Shown in pieces: positions 18,694 to 28,159 of a stretch of DNA of 64,000 bases. The position numbers and the translations under genes were made by a program. The notes below the pieces were generated by a model, which saw only the letters and a program-made list of their open reading frames with translations, was not told the DNA's origin and ran no database searches. Each line of letters opens with the position of its first letter. Within the stretch, counting starts at the first letter, position 1. Source of the stretch: Phnomibacter ginsenosidimutans (GTDB lineage Bacteria > Bacteroidota > Bacteroidia > Chitinophagales > Chitinophagaceae); NCBI RefSeq assembly GCF_009740285.1, contig NZ_CP046566.1, positions 2,476,501-2,540,500 on the forward strand, given 5' to 3'.

Positions 18694-20178
18694 ATGCAGT
18701 CTATTTCATTGGTTTTGCCCCATCAGTTGTTTCAGCAGCATCCGGCGCTGCAAGCAGGCAGACCCGTAGTGCTGATTGAAGAGTTTTTGTTTTTTAAGCA
18801 ATACGCTTTTCACCAGCAAAAAATAGCGCTGCACCGGGCCAGCATGCAATTTTATCAGCACTGGTTACTCCAGCAGGGCTATACCATAAAAGAATATATT
18901 GAAGCCACTGATGAACGCTGCGATATCAGGAAATGCATGGCGTATTTGGCCACACAACAGGTAAGCGAAATACATCTCTGTGATGTAACGGATGATTGGT
19001 TGCGCCGCCGCATTACAACGGCTGCAGCCGAACACCAAATTGCCTTAGTTTGGTATACCAATCCCAACTTCATTACCCCATTGCCGCTGGCAAAAGATTT
19101 TTTCAGCAAAAAGAAAACTTACTTCCAAACGGACTTTTACATCTGGCAACGAAAGCGGTTGAACCTGTTGCTGGATGCGCAGCAAAACCATTGGGCGGCC
19201 AGTGGACTTTTGATGCTGACAACCGCGAAAAATTTCCTAAGAATGCAGTGGCTCCAATAGTGAAGTGGCCAGCCAGCAATATCTGGTACAGCGAAGCGAA
19301 GCAATATGTGAGCACTCATTTCGCCGACCACTATGGTGAGTTAAGCTCACTGCATTACCCCTGCACTTTTGCAGAAGCCGAAGCATGGCTGCAGCAATTT
19401 TTGGCGGAACGCTTTTCGCAGTTTGGTGTGTATGAAGATGCCATGGTGCAGCGGGAAAATATTTTGCACCATAGTGTGCTGACGCCCATGCTCAACATTG
19501 GTTTGCTGCAACCACAGCAGGTCCTGGATGCTACCTTGCAATACGCCAGTAATCATAACATTTCGCTCAACAGCCTCGAAGGTTTTGTGCGGCAAATAGT
19601 GGGCTGGCGGGAGTTTATCCGCATCGTGTATGAGTTGGAAGGCCGGCAACAACGAACCCGTAACTATTGGGGATTTACGCGGAAAATTCCGGAGCGTTTT
19701 TGGACAGGAACCATCGGCATCCACCCCATTGATGTAGTGATTAAAAAAACATTACAAACCGGCTACAACCACCACATAGAACGGCTGATGGTATTGGGCA
19801 ATTTCTTTTTGCTCTGCGAGTTCGACCCCAATGAAGTGTACCGCTGGTTTATGGAAATGTATGTAGATGCGTACGATTGGGTGATGGTACCCAACGTGTA
19901 TGGCATGACGCAGTTTGCCGACGGCGGCCTCATGACCACCAAGCCTTACATCAGCGGCAGCAATTACCTCCCTAAAAATGGGTGATTGGAACAAAGGCGA
20001 ATGGCAACCCATCTGGGATGCACTCTTCTGGCGTTTCATGCATGTACACCGCAGCTTTTTTACCCAAAACCCAAGGCTGGGCATGCTGGTAAAAACCTTT
20101 GATAAAATGAGTGCCGATAAGCAACAACAACATTTACAAACTGCTGAACAATTTTTACAAAGTCTCGATGCCCGATAA
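18694..20178 (+). CDS. Cryptochrome/photolyase family protein (FeS-BCP type), frameshifted
   Basis: About 495 residues after repair, of the PhrB-like prokaryotic (6-4) photolyase/cryptochrome family, flavoproteins that repair UV lesions or sense light. The N-terminal antenna domain starts at ATG 18694 (MQSISLVLPHQLFQQHPAL). The FAD domain follows with PLGGQWTFDADNREKFPKN, SLNSLEGFVRQIVGWREFIR and NVYGMTQFADGGLMTTKPYISG. Two indels break it: A4 at 19184-19187 (five expected) and A5 at 19974-19978 (four expected), after which MGDWNKGEWQPIWDALFWRF completes the C-terminus. Cysteines for a 4Fe-4S cluster are not all evident in the stretch I read, so the cluster is unconfirmed. It overlaps the flavin reductase gene by 11 bases. 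Confidence 0.82.
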
Positions 20179-20662
20179 CCAACTATCCCGCAAAAAACCA
20201 TGGAACCGGGTAAACCTTCCCGTGTATTCTGTGAGCAGCATGGGCCACAAACCCAACATGCACATTTGCACTTATGTGAGTGCCGTGAGCATGCAGCCCA
20301 AACGTATGATGGTGGCCATTTACTACGGCACACAAACCATCGGGAACATTGAGCATACACCGCGGTTTGTATTGCAACTATTGAATGAAACGCAGTACAG
20401 ACTGGTGAATCAGCTCGGTAAGCAATCGGGCAAAAACATTGACAAGATTGGCCGCTTACAAAAGCGAAAACTATTGACAGAATGGAACGGCTATTACATT
20501 TTGCAAGAGGCGCTGGCTGTGATGGAACTACATGTACTGCAGCAGATAGACGCCGGCGATCATTGCATGATGCTCTGCGATGTAACGGCCTACAAAAACC
20601 TCAACAACGGAAACGTATTAACGACAAACTACCTGCATGAAAAAGGCATCATCCGCATATAG
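20168..20662 (+). CDS. Flavin reductase-like domain protein
   Basis: Protein of 164 residues from ATG 20168 (MPDNQLSRKKPWNRVNLPVY), overlapping the end of the photolyase-like gene. The split beta-barrel pattern is VYSVSSMGHKPNMHICTYVSAVSMQPKRMMVAIYYGTQTI followed by TPRFVLQLLNETQYRLVNQLGKQSG, as in FMN-binding flavin reductase-like proteins. In this cluster it may supply reduced flavin or bind FMN for the photolyase; that link is inferred from translational coupling. Confidence 0.82.
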   Translation: MPDNQLSRKKPWNRVNLPVYSVSSMGHKPNMHICTYVSAVSMQPKRMMVAIYYGTQTIGNIEHTPRFVLQLLNETQYRLVNQLGKQSGKNIDKIGRLQKRKLLTEWNGYYILQEALAVMELHVLQQIDAGDHCMMLCDVTAYKNLNNGNVLTTNYLHEKGIIRI

Positions 20663-20933
20663 TCAGCTCACAGCTAACGACATCGACCGCATTGTTGAAA
20701 TGGGTTGGGAAGACCGCACACCATTTGAAGCCATCGAGCTGCAATTTGGCTTGAATGAAGCAGCCGTTATTGAGCTGATGCGCCAGCAAATGAAACCCTC
20801 CAGTTTTCGCATGTGGCGCAAACGCATGCAGGGCCGCTCCACCAAACATGCCAGCCTCCGCAGCGCTGCCGTCACCCGTTTCAAATGCAGCCGACAAAGA
20901 AGCATTAGTATGAATAAAATCAGCAAGCGATGA
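20637..20933 (+). CDS. TIGR03643 family protein (DUF2805)
   Basis: Small basic protein of 98 residues matching the TIGR03643/DUF2805 pattern along its length: TANDIDRIVEMGWEDRTPFEAI, FGLNEAAVIELMRQQMKPSSF, MWRKRMQGRSTKH and a terminal RFKCSRQRSISMNKISKR. The N-terminal half looks like a helix-turn-helix. It overlaps the flavin reductase by 26 bases. The family recurs next to photolyase genes in Bacteroidota and other phyla; its function is unknown. Confidence 0.88.
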   Translation: MKKASSAYSQLTANDIDRIVEMGWEDRTPFEAIELQFGLNEAAVIELMRQQMKPSSFRMWRKRMQGRSTKHASLRSAAVTRFKCSRQRSISMNKISKR

Positions 20934-20939
20934 GCAATT

Positions 20940-21190
20940 TGGAAATGTGTCAATTTGAAAATTTGGAAATGGAATACGCATTGGTTGATTAGTTAATTGG
21001 TTGATTGGTTAATTAGTTAAATACAAAACGCTTCGTGCTCCTTGTTCATTATTCGTGCCTTCATGGTTTAATACTAAAACGCAAACCTTGCAAACTGCAA
21101 ACTATTAAACTCTTCGTGTTCCTTGTGCCTCCTTCGAGCTTTCGTGGTTCAAACAAAAAACACTGTGTTCCTCTGTGCTAAACTCCCATC
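20940..21190. repeat. Degenerate phrase repeats
   Basis: Units such as AATTTGGAAATG, TTGGTTAATTAGTTAA, then two blocks of the CTTCGTGCTCCTTG...TTCGTGGTTCAAA family also seen at 17.8 kb, and a CACTGTGTTCCTCTGTGC unit. They fill the 275-base gap before the second photolyase-like gene. Confidence 0.65.
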
Positions 21191-21207
21191 CCTCTCTGGT
21201 AAAAAAT

Positions 21208-22312
21208 ATGAAAAACTTCCCAACCGACTACGCCAGCATTCTCCAACGCATTGATGCTGTAGATCCTGTTCGCTATGGCAAAACCCGCAACTATATCAAC
21301 GGGGCCGTGTCTTACTTATCGCCGTATTTCAGTCGCGGTGTGATTAGTACCCGCCAGGTGTACGATGCCTTTGTGGCCAAGGGATACAGCTTGTACCAAA
21401 TGGAAAAATGGGTAAGCGAACTGGCGTGGCGGGATTATTTTCAGCAGGTATGGAAGCACCAGGGCGATGGTATTTTTACTGATATTAAACAACCGCAACC
21501 CGATGTGCAATTCCGTCATTTGCCGGCCGCACTGGCCAATGCCAACACCGGCATTGAAGCGATAGATGAAGGCCTGCAGCAATTGCAACAAACCGGCTAC
21601 ATGCACAATCATTTACGAATGTACACGGCAAGTGTCATTTGCAATATTGGCCGCTGTCATTGGAGCCAACCTGCAGCGTGGTTATACTACCATTTACTCG
21701 ATGGTGACCTCGCCAGCAACCATAGCAGCTGGCAGTGGGTAGCGGGTAGTTTCAGCAGCAAAAAATACTATTGCAATCAGGAAAACATCAACAAGTATAC
21801 AGGCAGGTACCCAACGCCGTAGCTACCTCGATACCAGCTACGACCAGCTACCTGATATGCATGTTCCTGCAGCATTGCAAACAGCAGCCAACATTATGCT
21901 GCAAACCGTTCTTCCGGCTATGGCACCTGTACAGATTGATGCATCGCTCCCCACACTTTTGTACAACAGCTACAACCTCGATCCGCAGTGGCGCAGTCAG
22001 CAACCGGCCAACAGAATTTTATTGCTGGAACCATCGCATTTTGTAGAGTACCCCGTGAGTGAAAAAGTGCTGCAATTCATCCTTGATTTGTCGAAGAATA
22101 TTCCGGGCATACAAGTATTTACAGGTGAGTTGTACGACTTGTACCAGCAACACAATTTGTCAGCTACAGCACATTCATTTTACAGCAAAGAGCATCCGGC
22201 ATTTACCCACTACCCCGGCCAAAAAGATGCCCGTGACTGGCTGGCGCCACAAGTGCAGGGTTATTTTCCCAGTTTTTTTAATTATTGGAAAAAGGTATCG
22301 CGGCATTTGTAA
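21208..22312 (+). CDS. FAD-binding photolyase-like protein, frameshifted
   Basis: About 368 residues after repair, corresponding to the C-terminal FAD-binding domain of DNA photolyase/cryptochrome with no N-terminal antenna domain. ATG 21208 starts MKNFPTDYASILQRIDAVDP. Family marks are TRNYINGAVSYLSPYFSRGV, WVSELAWRDYFQQVW, LRMYTASVICNIGRCHW and LDGDLASNHSSWQWVAGSFSS, then KKYYCNQENINKYTG. Near 21801-21806 one extra base (or two missing) shifts the frame; translation resumes as TQRRSYLDTSYDQLPDMHVP and ends FNYWKKVSRHL. Such short photolyase relatives occur widely in Bacteroidota. It may work with the photolyase-like protein upstream. Confidence 0.78.
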
Positions 22313-22361
22313 CCCTTGCCAGCCCGCAGGAATGCTGCATATTGCAGACTCAATTTCACGT

Positions 22362-23468
22362 ATGCGTATTACTGCCATTGATATTTACCGCTATTCCATT
22401 CGCATGGAGCCGTTTACCATTGCTACCGGCACCATGACTTTTGCGCAAAACATGCTGCTGTACATCCACACCAGCGAAGGCCTCACAGGTGTGGGCGAAT
22501 GCTCTGCCTTTCCCATGATAGCCGGCGAAACGCAAAGCACCTGTTTTGTGCTGGCCAAAGATTTTGCCAACATCTGGATGGGAAAAGATGCCCGTGATAT
22601 TGCGGGTCGTATGCAGGAGCTCGACTACTATATTGCCGGCAACCATACGGCCAAGAGTGCTTTCGACATGGCACTGTACGACCTTGCCGCCAAAGCAGCG
22701 AACATGCCGCTGTATCAATACCTCGGTGGCAGTTACCGTGAAATAGAAAGTGACCTCACCATTGGCATTGGCACAGCCGAAGCCATGGCTGCCAAAGCGG
22801 TAGACTACGTGCAACGCATGAAGGCCAATGTGCTGAAAATAAAACTCGGTAAAAATCCTGCGGAAGATATTCAACGCATGCAGGCCATTCGTCTGGCAGT
22901 AGGCCCGCATATCGGACTACGGATTGATGCCAACCAGGGCTGGGATTTTGAAGCGGCCGTTTTTGCCCTCACCGGCATGGAAGAATTGAACGTGCAGTTT
23001 TGTGAACAGCCCATGCCCAAATTGCTCGACGACAAAATGCCATCGCTGCGGCGCATCAGCAAGATTAAAATTATGGCCGATGAAAGTGTGTTCTCGCATC
23101 ACGATGCAGAACGCCTCATCCGCAACAATGCCTGCGATTATATCAACATCAAACTGAGCAAGGCCGGTGGCATACACGAAGCGCTGCGCATTCACGACGT
23201 ATGCCAGCGGGGCAATATCCCGAATATGCTGGGCGGTATGCTCGAAAGCCGGCTGGCTGTTTCGGCCAAAGCGCATTTGGCCCTCGCCTGCCCCAACATT
23301 CAATTCTTTGATTTGGACACCAGCCTGATGGGCCACCTGGAAGACCCCGTGCTGGGCGGTGTGCAATACAACGGCATGGTCATCAGTACTCCGCAAACAC
23401 CCGGCATTGGCGCCGATGTAGACCCGGCATTTTTGCAGCAATGCGAAAAGGTTAGAGTGGAGAGTTGA
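22362..23468 (+). CDS. Enolase-superfamily dipeptide epimerase-like protein
   Basis: Protein of 368 residues from ATG 22362 (MRITAIDIYRYSIRMEPFTI). N-terminal capping domain, then a barrel with the KxK motif in VLKIKLG, metal ligands in LRIDANQGW, VQFCEQPMP and KIMADESVF, and the second catalytic lysine in YINIKLSKAGG. This matches the muconate-lactonizing/dipeptide epimerase group, often annotated L-Ala-D/L-Glu epimerase and tied to murein peptide recycling. Specificity is not proven by sequence. It follows the photolyase-like gene by 49 bases on the same strand. Confidence 0.85.
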   Translation: MRITAIDIYRYSIRMEPFTIATGTMTFAQNMLLYIHTSEGLTGVGECSAFPMIAGETQSTCFVLAKDFANIWMGKDARDIAGRMQELDYYIAGNHTAKSAFDMALYDLAAKAANMPLYQYLGGSYREIESDLTIGIGTAEAMAAKAVDYVQRMKANVLKIKLGKNPAEDIQRMQAIRLAVGPHIGLRIDANQGWDFEAAVFALTGMEELNVQFCEQPMPKLLDDKMPSLRRISKIKIMADESVFSHHDAERLIRNNACDYINIKLSKAGGIHEALRIHDVCQRGNIPNMLGGMLESRLAVSAKAHLALACPNIQFFDLDTSLMGHLEDPVLGGVQYNGMVISTPQTPGIGADVDPAFLQQCEKVRVES

Positions 23469-23623
23469 TGATGTGAAAAGGCTGAAAATGAAAGATTTTC
23501 ATCAAAAACTCATACTTCACAAATTGAGTTCCAATTATTGATATATCCTTTTAATTAAAGTACCCAATAGAGTGATTTAAACGAAGGCTGTGTATATTTA
23601 ATTTGTCAATTAGCCGCTTCGAT

Positions 23624-24508
23624 ATGGATTTGAAAAATCAGGAATTGTTCCTAAATAAAGTGTTGAATGAATATCGAGAAATTTTGAATAAGTATTATCC
23701 AAAACTAATAGTTAACACTGGGTATTCTGGACCTCAAATCCATGCAAAAATCTCAAGCTCTTTCAAAGACTATAATGAGACTCCTTTTTACTATAAAGGG
23801 CCGCTTAAGTTTGTCCACTGGACAAGTTTAAGCAATCTTTCTTCTATTATAAATAACAATGAAATTAGGCTGTATAATCTCATTAATTCTGAAGATCAAG
23901 AAGAGTTCTCCTATGCTGGCCAATTATTATCTCTATCAGAAAGACAGATTAACACCATAAAAGACAAATATTACACTGCCTCATTTTGCAGATTAGAAAA
24001 TCTGGAGGACAATTACCTATGGAAAAAATATGGTCGTGACTTCTCTGGTGTAGCAATTGTATTCTCACTAACTGATAACCGAGATGAATGGGAAAACATT
24101 ATTCTTTCAGATGTTTACTATGAACTAGACCCAACTTTTAAAAAACTACAGGAAGAGTTAAAAGAACTCATTTCTAGGTATAACAATATACCAACTCTCA
24201 TGAATGATATTTGGCGATTTGCAGGATACTTTAAACGCCAGGATTTCAAACCTGAAAAGGAAGTTCGACTATCCTACATATTCCCATTTGATTATGATTC
24301 CGATTATTTAAGATATGTAAGAAAAGAGTTGAAAATTGATAAGGGAAGAAATCGAATTGTTAGCTATATCCCTTTAAAACTATGGACTGATCCAGCTGCT
24401 TCTTATTTTAAGACCTTGGATATACCCTCTCTAACTACAGACTCATTTACTTTAAGCAAATCAGGTTTACCTCAAATAAAAATCGAAGCAATTTACATTG
24501 GAGATTAA
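23624..24508 (+). CDS. DUF2971 domain protein, AT-rich, possible premature stop
   Basis: Protein of 294 residues from ATG 23624 (MDLKNQELFLNKVLNEY). The DUF2971 core is visible: FVHWTSLSNLSSIINNNEIR, LINSEDQEEFSYAG, YTASFCRLENLEDNYLWKKYG, GVAIVFSL and RQDFKPEKEVRLSYI. DUF2971 proteins are uncharacterised and often lie in variable or defence-linked regions. Base composition and codon use are clearly AT-richer than neighbours, which suggests transfer. After the TAA at 24506 the same frame stays open for 35 codons (CGLDPKEYWQLHSELKEIFQ...) to a stop at 24614, so the TAA may be a nonsense change or miscall. Confidence 0.75.
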   Translation: MDLKNQELFLNKVLNEYREILNKYYPKLIVNTGYSGPQIHAKISSSFKDYNETPFYYKGPLKFVHWTSLSNLSSIINNNEIRLYNLINSEDQEEFSYAGQLLSLSERQINTIKDKYYTASFCRLENLEDNYLWKKYGRDFSGVAIVFSLTDNRDEWENIILSDVYYELDPTFKKLQEELKELISRYNNIPTLMNDIWRFAGYFKRQDFKPEKEVRLSYIFPFDYDSDYLRYVRKELKIDKGRNRIVSYIPLKLWTDPAASYFKTLDIPSLTTDSFTLSKSGLPQIKIEAIYIGD

Positions 24509-24715
24509 TGTGGCCTAGACCCAAAAGAATATTGGCAATTACATTCTGAACTAAAGGAAATATTTCAATGGCGACTTGGTTATTCAATTGAGCTACCAGA
24601 AAATATGTATCCTAATGGATAATTAAATGTTTTCGGCGCAGCTAATGTCGCTATCTCAAATGGGATCTAGTAGTTACAGCAGATAACACCCACAACGGCG
24701 ACTCCAAATCGGCCT

Positions 24716-24777
24716 TCTCCTATCAGACATCGTACATCAGACATCCGAAATCAGAAATCAGCCATCAGAAATCCTCC
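24716..24777. repeat. ATCAGACATC / ATCAGAAATC phrase repeats
   Basis: Six to seven degenerate copies of a ~10 bp unit (TCAGACATC, GAAATCAG, CCATCAGAAATC) end ten bases before the thioesterase promoter element. The same family occurs at about 5.09, 30.67 and 47.65 kb. Confidence 0.65.
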
Positions 24778-24785
24778 CCTGCCTT

Positions 24786-24793
24786 TACCTTCG
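24786..24793 (+). promoter_or_regulatory. -7-like element of the thioesterase gene
   Basis: TACCTTCG, one base from TAnnTTTG, four bases before the ATG at 24798. Similar spacing is seen for mtaB. Confidence 0.4.
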
Positions 24794-24797
24794 CGGC

Positions 24798-25316
24798 ATG
24801 AACGCAAAAAAAGTATCTGACAGCATTAACCACATGAACGAACTGGTGTTGCCCAACGACACCAACACTTTTGGCAACCTCATGGGCGGCCGACTGATGT
24901 ACTGGATGGACATTGCCGCCGCTTACTGCGCCAGCAAGCACTGCAATACTCCGGTTGTCACCGCTTCGGTCGATAATATTTCTTTCAAAAACCCCATCAA
25001 GCTGGGCCACTACGTACACATTGAAGCCAAGGTAACCCGGGCTTTCAATACCAGTATGGAAATACACCTGAAAGTGTGGGGCGAAGACACCCTGCACCAG
25101 TTTAAGTACGAGAGCAACGAAGCCTATTTCACCTTCGTATCCCTCGACCCCAACGACCGTCCCCGCACCGTGCCGGAGGTAATACCCGAAACGGAAGCAG
25201 AAAAAGAACTGTACGATGGTGCCCTGCGCCGCCGCCAACTGCGCCTCATCCTCGGTGGAAAAATGAAACCCGATGATGCTACCGAACTCAAAGCCTTGTT
25301 CAACGGCAAAGGATAA
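24798..25316 (+). CDS. Acyl-CoA thioesterase (hotdog fold, YciA/BACH type)
   Basis: Hydrolyses acyl-CoA to the free acid and CoA. The protein has 172 residues with one hotdog domain: LPNDTNTFGNLMGGRLMYWMDIAAA, which holds the conserved Asn/Asp and Gly-Gly, VTASVDNISFKNPIKLGHYV, and NEAYFTFVSLD. The C-terminal ~35 residues are charged and helical. Chain-length preference cannot be read. A very short leader and a strong shared terminator bracket the gene. Confidence 0.9.
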   Translation: MNAKKVSDSINHMNELVLPNDTNTFGNLMGGRLMYWMDIAAAYCASKHCNTPVVTASVDNISFKNPIKLGHYVHIEAKVTRAFNTSMEIHLKVWGEDTLHQFKYESNEAYFTFVSLDPNDRPRTVPEVIPETEAEKELYDGALRRRQLRLILGGKMKPDDATELKALFNGKG

Positions 25317-25317
25317 A

Positions 25318-25350
25318 ACAAAAAGCGACTCTTATGCGAGTCGCTTTTTT
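25318..25350. terminator. Bidirectional terminator overlapping a stop codon
   Basis: AAAAGCGACTC / GAGTCGCTTTTT stem with a 6-base loop, A run before and T run after. The minus-strand neighbour ends inside the stem (its last codons are KKRLA), so the hairpin is partly coding. Confidence 0.85.
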
Positions 25351-25895
25351 TGTTCGTCATCTATCAGTTTAAACAAATTTTCCGGCGTGTACTTGCGCCA
25401 GTCCGTTCGCTCCTGCAGTTCTACGTAATAGTTGAGTTTGAGTTTCCTGAAATCGTGCTGGCTGCTCTGCGGCATGTTCAGGCACACAATCCAGCCACTT
25501 TCATCGGCTACATTTTCAAACCAGTCTTCGTAGTAATCGGCCTCGCTGCTGTGAAAGTTGAGTACGTTTTCAGCAATCAGCAAAAACTTGTGGATGCCTT
25601 CGTGCATGAAATGATCGACCACTTCGCGGCGCAGCGTCATGATGTCGTTTTCAATAGCATCGTTCCATTCACCAATCAGTTCGATGATCACAAAACCCTT
25701 GCGGTAGTTGGCATACAGCACTTTCAGAAAAAGCGTTTTGCTGCCCATATCATCCCACTGCGGATGAATGTAAAAATTGTACACCGTGGTGGAGTACTCA
25801 AAATGGCTATGGTCTACCCCGTAAAAAGGACTCCGTTCATCCTCCTCACTCACATACATATCACGCCAACGGTAAAATGGTTCCAGGTCCTGCAT
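25332..25895 (-). CDS. Conserved hypothetical protein
   Basis: Soluble acidic protein of 187 residues from ATG 25895 (MQDLEPFYRWRDMYVSEEDE); an open frame extends upstream but lacks coding character. Features include WRDMYVSEEDERSPFYGV, a beta-rich middle (FVIIELIGEWNDAIENDIMTL), HEGIHKFLLIAENVLNFHSS, and a final WRKYTPENLFKLIDDEQKKR. I recognise this as a conserved Bacteroidota protein but know no function. Convergent with the thioesterase, sharing its terminator. Confidence 0.65.
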   Translation of the reverse strand: MQDLEPFYRWRDMYVSEEDERSPFYGVDHSHFEYSTTVYNFYIHPQWDDMGSKTLFLKVLYANYRKGFVIIELIGEWNDAIENDIMTLRREVVDHFMHEGIHKFLLIAENVLNFHSSEADYYEDWFENVADESGWIVCLNMPQSSQHDFRKLKLNYYVELQERTDWRKYTPENLFKLIDDEQKKRLA

Positions 25896-26087
25896 AATTG
25901 CGGTTGTAGGCTTTGCGTACAAGAAAGCGGCAAAAGTACAGGCCCGCTGGCATAGGCCACACAATTGCTGTACCTTTAACAGGCAAAAAAACGGCGAATC
26001 CACACAGCAGCCTGCTTTGTTGGCAATTACTACAGCACATCCCGTTCCCATGCCAATATTTTGCAATATCAAGGTACAATTTGGGGT

Positions 26088-28082
26088 ATGAGAAAATGGC
26101 TGACTTTATTATGCTTTTTGGGCATGCACAACATGCTGCTGGCACAGTGGGACAATGATCCCACCACGGCATCTACACGGGTGGTAACCAATGCTGCCAA
26201 TCAAAGCAAACCCTATGTAATACCCGATGGTGTTGGTGGCACCATTGTCGTGTGGGAAGATTACCGCCACGGCACTTCTCCCGACATCTATTATGATTTG
26301 ATTGATGTGAACGGCGTTCCCGATTGGTCTTTGGGTGGCACATATGCCGGCAAAAAGCTTTGCAGTACCACCAAGGCCCGGAGCATCAACCGCGTCATTA
26401 GCGATGGTGATGGCGGTTTCTTTATTGTATTCGACGAAATAAACGGTGCCTACTACGATGTGCTGGCGCAAAAAGTAAGCAATACCGGCGCTGTACTGTG
26501 GGGTGCCAACGGCGTGGTGGTGAGCAATGCTGCCAACGACCAATACGAAGCCGATCTGGCGCCGGATGGTGTGGGTGGCATTTTTGTAACCTGGCTCGAT
26601 TTGCGCAACGATCCCTCCAATGCCGATGCCAGCCAAACCTATGCCCAACGCATCTTGAGTAATGGTACAGCCGCCTGGACCGCCAACGGCATTCAGGTAA
26701 ATGCCAACGTATCAAAGCCCATGGGCATTATTGCTGATAATTTGGGTGGCGCCATCATTGCCATGATGGATGCCCGCAACAGTGCCATCAATGGAAACGG
26801 CGCTTTCACCAACTGGGATATTTATGCGCAACGCCTCAACAGCAGCGGTGCTTTGCAGTGGGGAACAGGAACGGTTATTTGCAATCAAACCAGTAATCAG
26901 TTTCGGGAAACCATACGCCCCGGCGGTTCCATGGTTAGCGACAATGTGGGTGGTGCCATTATCAGCTGGAGCGATTATCGCAATGATGCCAACAACGGCT
27001 TGAGCTTTCCCTACCGGGCAGATTTTTATGCGCAGCGGGTCAATAACAGCGGCATAGTGCAGTGGGCTGCCAACGGGGTGTCCATATGTAACACTACCGG
27101 TGCCGATTTGTACAATACACTCATGGTACCAGATGGTGCCGGCGGTGTTTTAGCTGCCTGGTACGACCTGCGCAATTCACCCCTCGGCGCCATTTATGTG
27201 CAACGCCTTACCCCTGCCGGTGCTACGCAATATGCCAGCAATGGCATTGCAGTGGTGAGTGGTCAATCGCACATCATCAACTATGGTTTGTCGGAAGATG
27301 GCGTAGGCAATGCCATCATTGCCTACGATACCCAAAACGACCGCATATTCGGGTATCGTTTTTTGGTGGCCACTGGCTTGCCGGTGAGTGGTGGCAGTGT
27401 AGCCATTTGCAACCGCAGCAGCGTTTCAGTTAACCCCGGAGTGGCAGCCGATGCCAATGGCGATATTTACATTGCCTGGGAAGATTACCGCAATAATCTT
27501 GCAGAATCTGATGTGTATGCCTACAAATTGCCGAGCAGTGCATTATTGCCATTGCGCCTCCTATCGTTTGGCGGACAAATTACCAGCAGCAATACGCACA
27601 GGTTACAGTGGCAATACACAGGTGCCGAAGATGTACGTCGCTTTGAATTGCAGCACAGCACGAATGGACGAGATTTTACAACTTTGGCCAGCATCAACAA
27701 TACACAGCGGGAAGGCCAACTGCAATATGTAGTGACGCAGCCGCATGCAAATGCCTACTATCAACTAGCCTGGCAAAATGCGCAGGGCCAGTGGCAATAC
27801 AGCGCCATTTTGCAGTTGCAACAACAGCAACCAACCGCCATGCGCATTTACCCCAATCCGGTACAGCAACAATTGCAAGTTTCTTTGTTGGCGAATAATA
27901 CGGCAGATGCAACCATTCGCATACGAGCTGCCAATGGCCAACTGCTGCTGCAAGAAAAGCGTAGCCTGTTGCAGGGCCGTCAGGTGTTGAGTGTGGATGT
28001 AGCGGCATTGCCAGCTGGGCAATATTTTGCAGAAGTATGGCTGCAGCAACAACGCACCGTGTTGCCATTTACCAAACAATAA
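26088..28082 (+). CDS. T9SS type A sorting domain protein with repeat domain
   Basis: Secreted protein of 664 residues from ATG 26088 (MRKWLTLLCFLGMHNMLLAQ, signal peptide). Residues ~30-480 hold about eight degenerate repeats of the form PDGVGG(T/I)(I/F)V(V/T)W.D.R followed by DIYAQRL(N/S)..G..QW. This looks like a beta-propeller with blades of ~50-60 residues. A beta-sandwich region follows (LLPLRLLSFGGQI...WQYTGAEDVRRFELQHS), then a C-terminal T9SS signal with MRIYPNPVQQQLQVSL and LPAGQYFAEVWL. The T9SS directs the protein across the outer membrane. The cargo's function is unknown. The TonB receptor gene starts 77 bases downstream. Confidence 0.85.
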   Translation: MRKWLTLLCFLGMHNMLLAQWDNDPTTASTRVVTNAANQSKPYVIPDGVGGTIVVWEDYRHGTSPDIYYDLIDVNGVPDWSLGGTYAGKKLCSTTKARSINRVISDGDGGFFIVFDEINGAYYDVLAQKVSNTGAVLWGANGVVVSNAANDQYEADLAPDGVGGIFVTWLDLRNDPSNADASQTYAQRILSNGTAAWTANGIQVNANVSKPMGIIADNLGGAIIAMMDARNSAINGNGAFTNWDIYAQRLNSSGALQWGTGTVICNQTSNQFRETIRPGGSMVSDNVGGAIISWSDYRNDANNGLSFPYRADFYAQRVNNSGIVQWAANGVSICNTTGADLYNTLMVPDGAGGVLAAWYDLRNSPLGAIYVQRLTPAGATQYASNGIAVVSGQSHIINYGLSEDGVGNAIIAYDTQNDRIFGYRFLVATGLPVSGGSVAICNRSSVSVNPGVAADANGDIYIAWEDYRNNLAESDVYAYKLPSSALLPLRLLSFGGQITSSNTHRLQWQYTGAEDVRRFELQHSTNGRDFTTLASINNTQREGQLQYVVTQPHANAYYQLAWQNAQGQWQYSAILQLQQQQPTAMRIYPNPVQQQLQVSLLANNTADATIRIRAANGQLLLQEKRSLLQGRQVLSVDVAALPAGQYFAEVWLQQQRTVLPFTKQ

Positions 28083-28159
28083 CAACGCAGCCATACGGGC
28101 AAAATGATTGTGCGGCAAACCACCGTTCTTTCCTAATTTCCCGCAGTATTTCACCGCAC

